64,000 nucleotides of DNA, taken from positions 1,240,001 to 1,304,000 of the forward strand of contig NZ_BMFU01000001.1 in assembly GCF_014639235.1 (NCBI RefSeq), in the 5' to 3' direction. The notes under the pieces are model-generated. The model ran no database searches and was not told the origin of the DNA. It worked only from the letters and a program-made list of their open reading frames with translations. Shown piece by piece: positions 16,708 through 24,905 of this stretch. Numbering within the stretch: the stretch's first letter is position 1; every line of letters begins with the position of its first letter. Position numbers and translations under genes: made by a program. Origin of the DNA: Paenibacillus silvae. GTDB taxonomy: Bacteria > Bacillota > Bacilli > Paenibacillales > Paenibacillaceae.

Positions 16708-17138
16708 AGCTCCATTTCACTTTCGAGAATAGTGATGACTTCCTCTGCTGTTTTCGCCTGACGCAGTGCTTCCATATTTTCTTCCTCGGCACAGATGACC
16801 GCAATGCTGGTCAGAATCTCCATATGCTCTCCGCCTTGTGCGGCGATGCCGATGACCATGTAGGCCTTTTCCTCTCCAAAATCAACCCCCTGCGGGAATT
16901 GAATTACCGAAATGCCTGTAGACAGGATGGCCGATTTGGACTCCTTCGTACCGTGTGGAATGGCAAGCCCGTTGCCAACATACGTGGAGACAATCTCTTC
17001 ACGCTCCAGCATTTTGTCAATATAATCCGCCGTAATATGCCCTGCGTCCTTCAATATCTGTCCTGCCATACGAATAGCCTCATATTTATCCTGAGCCGTT
17101 GCGTTCATGATGACTTTGTCTGTTGTTAACATACTCAT
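16704..17138 (-). CDS. mtlF: PTS mannitol-specific EIIA component
   Basis: The soluble EIIA of the mannitol PTS, taking phosphate from HPr-P and passing it to the EIIB part of MtlA. It is 144 residues from the ATG at 17138, chosen because GGAGGGC lies seven bases upstream and MSMLTTDKVIMNA is a typical EIIA-Mtl opening; the longer frame reaches into mtlR. The active His is in GNGLAIPHGTKESK. It starts directly after the mtlR stop and overlaps mtlD by four bases. Confidence 0.94.
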   Translation of the reverse strand: MSMLTTDKVIMNATAQDKYEAIRMAGQILKDAGHITADYIDKMLEREEIVSTYVGNGLAIPHGTKESKSAILSTGISVIQFPQGVDFGEEKAYMVIGIAAQGGEHMEILTSIAVICAEEENMEALRQAKTAEEVITILESEMEL

Positions 17139-17139
17139 G

Positions 17140-19245
17140 TTAATGCCCTCCAATTTCGTTTTTGCTGCGATAAAATCCAACCAGCTCCCGGGACAGATAA
17201 TGAATAATTTCATCTCTGCTCCCTTTACCCAGCAACATAATCATCTCTTCCTGTAACAGTAATGCGCTAATCTCGCTGAGAACCTCGAGGCTTTCCTTGG
17301 ACAATTCCTTCGGACCCAGCATCAATAACACATGACTGACGCCCTCGGGATCATCCATCGTCTGAAGCAGCGGTTCCTCAAGCTGGAACAGACTGATGGA
17401 AGGCCTGTAGATGCTCTCACTTCTTGTATGGAACAGAGCCAGCCTGGTGCCGGGAATCTTCTGACTTCCCATCGACTCACGAACCTCCAGCAGCTTCGCA
17501 ACCTCTCCCGGGTCCTTCAGTACACCTGCTCGATGTGCAACCTTACACATGGCAAGCACACTTTGAGCAAAATCAAGATGAGCATTATCCAGGGCATGTA
17601 CCTGAAACTTGCCAATGACACGTACAATCTCAAGCAGTGTTGCCTCCATCGTATCCGGGTCAGAATAACGATTCAGGGTCTCGTTTCCCATCTCGCGAGG
17701 TTTGCGGTGCTGCCGCTGTAACGTTGTCGTTTTGATAAAATGGCGCAGCCGCTCACTTTCTTCTGCGGTTAACAGCGGGCTGACCTTGTAATACTGATCT
17801 TCCTCCATCGGCAGATCAACGGTGGATAACACAAGATCATATTCCTCAGCCGGAACTCGGGCGGCCTCGTACCAGGACACGCTGTCTATAATCTGAATTT
17901 CCGGGAACTCCTTGGACAGCCGACTGGACAGCATGCGGGACGAGCCTATGCCGCTGTTGCACACCACAATTGCACGAATGTCCTGCTTTAACGCGCGCAG
18001 CCGCTCAATGGACGCGCCAAAATGCATAACCAGAAAACCGATCTCCTCGTCCGGTACCTCTGCTGCCGGCCATGCTTGTAACACCGCCGTTCTTACCTGC
18101 TCGAACAGTAACTCATAATCCTTGCGAATCTGCTGTAACAGCGGATTGCGTATGACCTGATGCCCTTCAAGACGTTCCATCACCGGAATCATGTGAGCAA
18201 TCAGGCCTTCCCGAAGCAAACGATCCTCATGAAAGGCATACCCTGTTCTTTCCTGCATCTGATCCGTAAGCGAATGCACCCGATCCATCAGAATCAGATC
18301 ATCAATCGGGAGCAGACCGGAGGAGTGAAGCTGCTGCTCGGTCTCGATTAGCAACTGGTGAAAATAGTTCTGCTCCTCATCGGAGAAGCTCATGCCAAGC
18401 CGTGAGGATAATACACTGCATAGACGGGAAGCCATAAATGCGGGTACTCGTGCTTCATGCGTCTCTGCCATAGTGCTGACAGCTGCAGCCGATCCTGTTC
18501 CTGCACGTTCTATATGGAACCCTTTGCGTATACGAACAACTGCCGCTGATAGTTGAATAAGCAGCTTCATATACTGCCGTTCAGGAATTTTTTCGAGCCA
18601 TTCGATATCCGGCTGCCATAATGCATTTTCAATCGTAAGCACATCGCTATGCCCAATCATTCGCAGCAGCTTTTGATTCACGATGGAACCGCCCTGCTCT
18701 GGCTGTCTGCCGAAAAGGTCCGACTCATCCAGCACTTCCAGAGCCAGCGCGGCAATCGCTCTGCGGTGAACCGCCTCACTGCCGGTAATTTTGACCCCGT
18801 ATCCTCGCCTTCGTACCAGCTTCAGCCCCGCCTGACGAATGCGGGATTCCAGATCATCCAGGTCGGTCGTGACGGTAGACACCGTCACCTTCAGATCAGA
18901 AGCAAGAGCAAGCAGCTTGACTGGCTCCGCCTCTTCCAGCAGGATGCAAAGCATGAAGAGCTTACGCTCTTCCGGCGTAAACTCTATATATTCATGACCT
19001 TCCAGCTTCTGGCGTAATGCACTGAGGTCGTCTGAACCGGAACCGGAATCAATCCGAATGCCGGTCCCCGATTTTTTTTCCAATCGCATACCGAGCGGCT
19101 CAAGCCATTGTTCGATCATCAGCAGCTCACGATGCACAGTACGGGTACTCACTTTTACTTCAACGGCGATTTCGCCGGCCGTGACTTCATGAGGATGCTC
19201 CAGCAGGAACTCCACAATTTCACGTTGTCTTTTGGTAATACTCAT
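17140..19245 (-). CDS. mtlR: MtlR, PRD-containing activator of the mannitol operon
   Basis: A 701-residue transcription activator controlled by PTS phosphorylation. In order: an N-terminal helix-turn-helix (TAGEIAVEVKVSTRTVHREL) and a second winged-helix region, two PRD domains with regulatory histidines (about 190-410), an EIIB-Gat-like domain with a Cys in VVCNSGIGSSRML (about 420), and a C-terminal EIIA-Mtl-like domain. By analogy with Bacillus MtlR, HPr-P stimulates it while EII components inhibit it without mannitol. It lies between mtlA and mtlF, as in Geobacillus stearothermophilus. The start has CGGAGG. Confidence 0.93.
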   Translation of the reverse strand: MSITKRQREIVEFLLEHPHEVTAGEIAVEVKVSTRTVHRELLMIEQWLEPLGMRLEKKSGTGIRIDSGSGSDDLSALRQKLEGHEYIEFTPEERKLFMLCILLEEAEPVKLLALASDLKVTVSTVTTDLDDLESRIRQAGLKLVRRRGYGVKITGSEAVHRRAIAALALEVLDESDLFGRQPEQGGSIVNQKLLRMIGHSDVLTIENALWQPDIEWLEKIPERQYMKLLIQLSAAVVRIRKGFHIERAGTGSAAAVSTMAETHEARVPAFMASRLCSVLSSRLGMSFSDEEQNYFHQLLIETEQQLHSSGLLPIDDLILMDRVHSLTDQMQERTGYAFHEDRLLREGLIAHMIPVMERLEGHQVIRNPLLQQIRKDYELLFEQVRTAVLQAWPAAEVPDEEIGFLVMHFGASIERLRALKQDIRAIVVCNSGIGSSRMLSSRLSKEFPEIQIIDSVSWYEAARVPAEEYDLVLSTVDLPMEEDQYYKVSPLLTAEESERLRHFIKTTTLQRQHRKPREMGNETLNRYSDPDTMEATLLEIVRVIGKFQVHALDNAHLDFAQSVLAMCKVAHRAGVLKDPGEVAKLLEVRESMGSQKIPGTRLALFHTRSESIYRPSISLFQLEEPLLQTMDDPEGVSHVLLMLGPKELSKESLEVLSEISALLLQEEMIMLLGKGSRDEIIHYLSRELVGFYRSKNEIGGH

Positions 19246-19310
19246 ATCTCAGCCTCCGGCTCTTGGAAAACGGCTGCTTAGTTTAAAGCTGTATCGCAGT
19301 GGATCACTGC

Positions 19311-20774
19311 TTACTTCAAACGTTCAACAAGCGCATCGTATTCCGGGCTTTTTAGGAAGTTGTCAATGGATATATGCTCTGCATTCGGTGCGACTGTACG
19401 CGCTCGATCCGTTAATGTTTTTTGCGTGATTACAACGTCAGCATCCTGCGGAATCTCACTGATCGCCGTGTTGGTTACGGCAACGTCGATTCCCTCGGCT
19501 TTCATCTTCTTGCGAAGAATGGAAGCGCCCATGGCACTTGATCCCATACCTGCATCACAGGAGAATACAATCTTTTTCACATCTGCTTTGGCTTTGGCAG
19601 CTGCAGAGATACCGATATTTGCTGCTCTGTCTGCATCACGGTTATCTGCCGTAATGGCTGCATTTGCCGTATTGCCTTGACTCTTCATGTCCTTCATTCG
19701 GCTGGAGGCCGATTCCAGATCTTCATCCTTCTGTTTACCCGTTTTGAGCAGCAGAGAGGCCACCAGGAAGGAAACAACCGCAGCAACGATAACTCCTGCA
19801 AGCATCGGGATGTATCCACCTTTCGGCGTCAGCAGGAAATAAGCAATGATACTGCCCGGTGACGGTGCCGACACCAGTCCTGCTCCTGTCAGCATGAACG
19901 TCAATGTCCCTGTTACACCACCAGCGATAGCGGCCAGAATCAGAATCGGTCTCATCAGAATGTAAGGGAAATAAATTTCGTGAATTCCGCCGAAGAAATG
20001 AATAATGACCGCACCCGGTGCAGATGATCTCGCTGTTCCCCGTCCGAAGAAGCAGTATGCCAGCAAAATCCCCAGACCCGGCCCGGGGTTGGATTCCAGC
20101 ATATAAAGCACGGACTGACCCAGTTCTCTTGCCTGATCTGTAGCAATCGGTGTCAATATCCCGTGGTTAATTGCATTATTCAGGAATAATACTTTACCTG
20201 GTTCAATGATCAGGTTGACCAGCGGCAGCAAACCCAGGTTCATCAAACCCTGTACGCCTGCAGACAGCACCTTGCTGATGGCCTCTACGGCAGGTCCGAT
20301 CCCCAATAAGGCAATGATGCCCAAAATACCGCCGATAATTCCGGCCGAGAAATTGTTGACCAGCATTTCAAAACCGGCTCTGATCTTGCCCTCTACCGAT
20401 TTATCAAATTTTTTGATCACCCACGCCCCGAACGGCCCCGCAATCATGGCCCCAAGGAACATCGGAATGTCACTGCCTACAATGACACCTATCGTCATAA
20501 TCGCCCCGACGACCCCGCCGCGTGTTCCATGCACCATCGTACCCCCGGTATAACCGATCAGCAGCGGCAGTAAATATTTAATCATCGGATCAACGAGCTG
20601 TGACAGCGTTTCATTCGGGAACCAGCCTGTTTTGATAAACATCGCGGTGATTAATCCCCAAGCAATAAACGCGCCCATATTAGGCATAACCATGCCGCTC
20701 AGGAATCGTCCAAAGCGCTGCACACCGACACGTAACCCACCCTTGGAATTGGACGTTTGGTCCAAATTACTCAT
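19311..20774 (-). CDS. mtlA: PTS mannitol permease EIICB
   Basis: A membrane permease that imports and phosphorylates mannitol. It is 487 residues: an EIIC membrane domain (about 1-345, opening RFGRFLSGMVMPNMGAFIAW), a charged linker, and an EIIB domain (about 395-487) with the phosphocysteine in VFSCDAGMGSSAMGA. No EIIA is fused; MtlF supplies it. AAGGAGG sits before the ATG. It is first in the operon, with a 441-bp upstream region holding palindromes and cre-like sequences. Confidence 0.95.
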   Translation of the reverse strand: MSNLDQTSNSKGGLRVGVQRFGRFLSGMVMPNMGAFIAWGLITAMFIKTGWFPNETLSQLVDPMIKYLLPLLIGYTGGTMVHGTRGGVVGAIMTIGVIVGSDIPMFLGAMIAGPFGAWVIKKFDKSVEGKIRAGFEMLVNNFSAGIIGGILGIIALLGIGPAVEAISKVLSAGVQGLMNLGLLPLVNLIIEPGKVLFLNNAINHGILTPIATDQARELGQSVLYMLESNPGPGLGILLAYCFFGRGTARSSAPGAVIIHFFGGIHEIYFPYILMRPILILAAIAGGVTGTLTFMLTGAGLVSAPSPGSIIAYFLLTPKGGYIPMLAGVIVAAVVSFLVASLLLKTGKQKDEDLESASSRMKDMKSQGNTANAAITADNRDADRAANIGISAAAKAKADVKKIVFSCDAGMGSSAMGASILRKKMKAEGIDVAVTNTAISEIPQDADVVITQKTLTDRARTVAPNAEHISIDNFLKSPEYDALVERLK

Positions 20775-21100
20775 TGGTTTATCCTCCTTGAATCAAGTCA
20801 TTATAAATTTGAAAGGGGTGTCATGCATCCCTGCTGTAATCCTAAGCGAGAAACCGCTGCTGTTCAATCAAATGAAAGCGTACTTTCGTCATGAACAATG
20901 ATGACAACATTAGATTATGTAATCGCTTTTTTGCATTCATATTCCTTTAAACCCTTGATACACAAGGTTTTCTCGAGCTATGATCCAGATCATATACAGT
21001 ACAGGAAGCAGTATCATAGCTTGGTCCGCACTCCCCATTTTTATCCTGAATTCATATGATTAAGGCTCAGAAACCGTTCATCTACTCCTGCAAAAACATC
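20775..21100. promoter_or_regulatory. Upstream regulatory region of the mtl operon
   Basis: No gene was found here. It includes a palindrome ATGATC-CA-GATCAT at 20981-20994, a possible operator for MtlR or another factor, and imperfect cre-like sequences at 20918-20931 (TGTAATCGCTTTTT, 12 of 14) and around 20873 (TGAAAGCG). I could not place the promoter with confidence. Confidence 0.4.
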
Positions 21101-21135
21101 AAAAAACCTGCATGAGCTGTCAGCCCACACAGGTT
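21101..21135 (-). terminator. Terminator after gcvH
   Basis: On the minus strand, AACCTG-TGTG-GCT pairs with AGC-CATG-CAGGTT and is followed by TTTTTT. It lies 81 bases downstream of the gcvH stop. Confidence 0.8.
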
Positions 21136-21215
21136 CAAAGAACATCATTTTTTAAGTTTATATGATAATATATATGTCAGTAAGTACAAATCAATCCGAT
21201 CATGCAGTGCATCAT

Positions 21216-21605
21216 CTACTCGATATGCTTCTGATAAGCGTCCGCATTCAGAAGTGCGGATAGAGCCGCCTGCAAATCTCCCTCAACACGGATTTCAATC
21301 ATCCAGCCTTCTTCATAAGGAGAGCTGTTCACCAGTTCCGGCGAGTCCTGCAGCGCTTCATTGACTGCAACAATCGTACCGCTAACAGGCGAAAATAAGT
21401 CCGACACCGTTTTCACCGATTCAATGGTTCCGATGCTCTCGGCCGCAGCGACACTTGCTTCAAGGTCAGGCAGTTCTACAAACACAATGTCACCCAGCTG
21501 ATGCTGTGCGAACTCGGTAATGCCGATCCGAACGGTATGCTCTCCAACGGTTTTCACCCACTCATGCTCTTCACTGTACAGGAAATCACTTCTCAATTCG
21601 CTCAT
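21216..21605 (-). CDS. gcvH: Glycine cleavage system H protein
   Basis: The lipoyl carrier of the glycine cleavage complex, 129 residues from the ATG at 21605 (MSELRSDFLYSEEHEWVK), preceded by GAGGCGG; the longer frame adds 29 unrelated residues. The lipoyl-lysine motif is ESVKTVSDLFSPVSG. It is on the strand opposite gcvT-gcvPA-gcvPB and diverges from the riboswitch region, so it is not in that operon and is not preceded by the riboswitch. A terminator follows. Confidence 0.95.
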   Translation of the reverse strand: MSELRSDFLYSEEHEWVKTVGEHTVRIGITEFAQHQLGDIVFVELPDLEASVAAAESIGTIESVKTVSDLFSPVSGTIVAVNEALQDSPELVNSSPYEEGWMIEIRVEGDLQAALSALLNADAYQKHIE

Positions 21606-21877
21606 CCATATCCGCCTCGCTTCTTCAATAATGAGTGCATGCGTTCTTTGACCTTTACCTCTTCCCCAAACAACAGCGTAAATATTTCGCATTCAAATGT
21701 CAATATAGCTTACAATTTATTCGAAATTCATGCCGGTGTTCCCATCACCAAAATGCACTCTTTCTACATATACTGGAGAATAATAACATAGTAAACGCAC
21801 TCATTTTAAATACACGAACGTTATATTCAATAAATAGTATAATATTCGTCTTTTATACAAGTTTAATGATATTGTTC

Positions 21878-21907
21878 TTGACATCATGATTGGATTCACG
21901 TTTTAAT
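21878..21907 (+). promoter_or_regulatory. Promoter of the gcv operon
   Basis: A perfect -35 TTGACA (21878-21883) and TTTAAT (21902-21907) with 18-bp spacing lie about 55 bases before the glycine riboswitch. The AT-rich DNA at 21606-21877 has no recognisable gene. Confidence 0.6.
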
Positions 21908-21960
21908 GAGAGTAGCAACTGAATTGAATTGCATTACGTATGAACCGCGGATGAATGTAA

Positions 21961-22180
21961 AGGGAGAGACTGCCTGTGACACCCGTTCTGGGGATGTACT
22001 TAAGGCGGCGCCGAAGGAGTAAACCACCGACAAGCGGAGGTGAATCTCTCAGGCAAAAGGACTTTTACAGGACGCAACTCTGGAGAGCATCTAATCGTCC
22101 TTAAAGGACGTTATGATCACCCAAGGGGAAACCTGTCTGCACTAGCGGCGGGGTAACTCTCAGGTACAAGGGACAGAGCC
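21961..22180 (+). promoter_or_regulatory. Tandem glycine riboswitch
   Basis: Two consecutive glycine aptamers. The first (about 21961-22086) has GGGAGAGACTG, GGCGCCGAAGGAGTAAA, the AATCTCTCAGGCAAAAGGAC core and CTCTGGAGAG. The second (about 22087-22180) has CACCCAAGGGGAAACC, GGCGGGGTAACTCTCAGGTA and AAGGGACAGAG. This is the classic two-aptamer arrangement upstream of gcvT in Bacillales. Glycine should turn on the downstream cleavage operon. Confidence 0.95.
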
Positions 22181-22237
22181 TAAGAATACAGCGTGCTATA
22201 TGGCATGCCGGTTCTTTGGCCTGTCCTTTTCCTTTTT
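22171..22237 (+). terminator. Riboswitch expression-platform terminator
   Basis: GGACAG (22171-22176), part of the second aptamer, can pair with CTGTCC (22221-22226), followed by TTTTCCTTTTT. Sharing of this strand between aptamer and terminator gives an on-switch with glycine bound. Confidence 0.7.
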
Positions 22238-22407
22238 CCCCAAAAAAGAATGCAGGATATCGAATCGTCGGCCTTTGGCAGCGTGTCTTTCATAAAACGA
22301 CTTCATCCAATACTTATGAATGTGCTTGTTATTTAGCATCTATACCTGATTCACAGATTTCGCGTTTCTATACTTGGCCCGATAACGGCCCTTGACGAGG
22401 TGATTGG

Positions 22408-23550
22408 ATGTCCGACTTATTAAGAACACCACTCTTCCCCCTATATGCTCAATATGAAGGCGTACGCTGCATCGATTTTGGAGGCTGGGAGCTCCCGGTG
22501 CAGTTCAGCGGTATTCAAAAGGAGCATGAAGCGGTGCGTGAGCGTGCCGGGCTGTTTGATGTGTCCCATATGGGTGAATTCACCGTAACGGGAGAGCAGG
22601 CGGAAGCCTTTTTACAACGCATGACCACCAATGATGTAACCACAATCGTACCGGGCCAGGCCCAATATACCCTGATGTGTTATCCTGATGGCGGCGTGGT
22701 GGATGATCTGCTGATCTACAAGCTGGCGGAGCAGCACTATATGCTCGTTGTGAATGCCTCCAATATCGACAAGGATTGGGCTTGGCTGCAAGAACACATG
22801 ACTCCTGGCGTGAACATGACCAATGTTTCGGAGCAGACGGCTTTGCTTGCACTGCAGGGTCCTCTGGCAGTCGAAATTCTCGGCAAAGTTACAGGCACGG
22901 GCACGGATGCAGCTTCGATCGAACCTTTCCGTTTTGTACAGGATGCCAGCGTATGCGGGGTCAGCCTGCTGTTATCGCGTACCGGATATACGGGAGAGGA
23001 TGGCTTTGAACTGTACGTTTCAGCAGAACAGGCTGCTCTGGTATGGAACGGATTGATGGAAGCCGGTGCTGATCTGGGTCTGGTTCCGGCAGGACTTGGC
23101 GCTCGTGATACACTTCGATTTGAAGCGAAGCTGCCTTTGTATGGCCAGGAGCTGTCTCCTACCATCTCTCCACTGGAGGCAGGTCTTGGCATGTTTGTGA
23201 AGCTGAATGCCGGACCTTTTATCGGACACGAAGCTCTGCTGAAGCAGAAAAATGACGGTCCTGCCCGCAAGCTCGTTGGCATTGAAGTGCTGGAGCGCGG
23301 CATTCCGCGTCCGCATTATCCGATCTACACAGGTGACGTGCAGATTGGAGAAGTGACAACAGGTACCCAATCACCAACCTTGAAGCGTAATCTGGGCCTT
23401 GCCCTGATTGATGCCAGACATGCCGCACTGGGCACACCGCTGGAGATTGAGATTCGTGGCAAAAAGCTGAAAGCCGAGGTCGTCAGAACCCCTTTTCATA
23501 AACGGACACGTACTTCAAAGACCCCTACCCAAGGAGCTGAGCAAGCATGA
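22408..23550 (+). CDS. gcvT: Glycine cleavage system T protein (aminomethyltransferase)
   Basis: Transfers the methylene group from the aminomethyl-lipoyl H protein to tetrahydrofolate, releasing ammonia. It is 380 residues, usual length. Motifs include LYAQYEGVRCIDFGGWELPVQ, GLFDVSHMGEF, YTGEDGFELY and AGLGARDTLRFEA. GAGGTG precedes the ATG. It is the first gene after the glycine riboswitch, and its stop overlaps the gcvPA start (ATGA). Confidence 0.96.
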   Translation: MSDLLRTPLFPLYAQYEGVRCIDFGGWELPVQFSGIQKEHEAVRERAGLFDVSHMGEFTVTGEQAEAFLQRMTTNDVTTIVPGQAQYTLMCYPDGGVVDDLLIYKLAEQHYMLVVNASNIDKDWAWLQEHMTPGVNMTNVSEQTALLALQGPLAVEILGKVTGTGTDAASIEPFRFVQDASVCGVSLLLSRTGYTGEDGFELYVSAEQAALVWNGLMEAGADLGLVPAGLGARDTLRFEAKLPLYGQELSPTISPLEAGLGMFVKLNAGPFIGHEALLKQKNDGPARKLVGIEVLERGIPRPHYPIYTGDVQIGEVTTGTQSPTLKRNLGLALIDARHAALGTPLEIEIRGKKLKAEVVRTPFHKRTRTSKTPTQGAEQA

Positions 23551-24905
23551 CGAGCAAGCACCGCTATATCCCCATGACTGAACAGGACCAGAGCGCGATG
23601 CTCGCCACGATTGGTGTGGATACGATCGAAGATCTGTTCAAAGACATCCCGCAGGAGATTCGTTATCAGGGCGAGCTGCCCGTATCCTCCAAACTGGATG
23701 AATATGCCTTAACCCGTCACATGTCCAAGCAAGCCGGTAAAAATGCCAACTTCGAGACACACGCCAGCTTTCTCGGCGCAGGCATCTACGACCATCACAT
23801 CCCTTCTGTCATTAACCATGTTATTTCCCGTTCGGAGTTCTATACCGCCTACACCCCTTATCAGCCTGAGATCAGCCAAGGGGAGCTGCAAGCGATCTTT
23901 GAATTTCAATCCTATATCTGTGAGCTGACGGGCATGGCCGTGGCCAACGCGAGCATGTATGATGGTGCAACCGCATTTGCCGAAGCAGGTAATCTCGCCG
24001 CAGCTGCCACACGCCGCAAACAGCTTATCGTATCCCGCACCGTTCACCCGGAGGCCCGTCAAGTATTACAGGCTTATGCACATGGCTTGAGTCTGGAGAT
24101 CGTGGAGATTGGTTACAAGGATGGTGTGACGGACTGGGATGCCCTGCAAGCAGCCATTTCGGACGACACTGCGGCAGTTATGATTCAAAGCCCCAACTTC
24201 TTCGGTGCTGTGGAAAATGTAAAACAGGCTGCTGACCTTGTGCATGCACACAAAGGCCTGCTCGTTGTGAGCGCCAACCCGCTGTCGCTCGGTCTGCTGG
24301 AAGCCCCAGGCAAGCTGGGTGCTGACATCGTAGTAGGCGATGCGCAGCCCCTTGGAATCGCCGCTTCGCTTGGCGGACCCACTTGCGGATACTTCGCCGT
24401 GTCCCAGGCTCACATGCGCCGGATTCCCGGTCGTATCGTCGGTCAGACCACCGACCGCAACGGCAAACGTGGCTTCGTGCTGACGCTGCAAGCACGCGAG
24501 CAGCACATCCGCCGCGAAAAAGCGACGTCCAACATCTGCTCGAATCAGGCCTTGCTCGCGTTAAGTGCTTCCGTTTACATGTCCACTATGGGAAGACAGG
24601 GCATGATCGATGTCGCTGACCTGAATTTACAGAAAAGCCACTATGCACTCCAGAAGTTCAAAGCGATCCCGGGTGTAAGCCTGACTTTCTCAGCTCCTAC
24701 CTTTAACGAGTTTGTGATCCAGCTTCCGGAAGGAAGCGACATGGATGCCCTCCAGCTGAAGCTGCTGGATGCAGGCTTCATCGGTGGTTATGAGCTTGGA
24801 AAGAGCTATCCAGAGCTTGCAGGACATATGCTCATCGCGGTTACCGAACGTCGCAGCAAAGAAGAGATTGACGAATTCGCACGTGTATTGGAGGGATCAC
24901 TGTGA
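23547..24905 (+). CDS. gcvPA: Glycine dehydrogenase (decarboxylating) subunit 1
   Basis: The N-terminal half of split P protein, 452 residues. With GcvPB it forms the PLP enzyme that decarboxylates glycine and loads the H protein. It shows the typical YIPMTEQDQSAMLATIGV opening, FLGAGIYDHHIP, EISQGELQAIFEFQSYICEL and a GQTTDRNGKRGFVLTLQ motif. It overlaps both gcvT (ATGA) and gcvPB (GTGA) by four bases. Confidence 0.96.
   Translation: MTSKHRYIPMTEQDQSAMLATIGVDTIEDLFKDIPQEIRYQGELPVSSKLDEYALTRHMSKQAGKNANFETHASFLGAGIYDHHIPSVINHVISRSEFYTAYTPYQPEISQGELQAIFEFQSYICELTGMAVANASMYDGATAFAEAGNLAAAATRRKQLIVSRTVHPEARQVLQAYAHGLSLEIVEIGYKDGVTDWDALQAAISDDTAAVMIQSPNFFGAVENVKQAADLVHAHKGLLVVSANPLSLGLLEAPGKLGADIVVGDAQPLGIAASLGGPTCGYFAVSQAHMRRIPGRIVGQTTDRNGKRGFVLTLQAREQHIRREKATSNICSNQALLALSASVYMSTMGRQGMIDVADLNLQKSHYALQKFKAIPGVSLTFSAPTFNEFVIQLPEGSDMDALQLKLLDAGFIGGYELGKSYPELAGHMLIAVTERRSKEEIDEFARVLEGSL

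Noticed and set aside
15670..16761. Plus-strand frame of 363 residues over mtlD
   Set aside because: Antisense shadow of mtlD; mtlD has the Rossmann and catalytic motifs.
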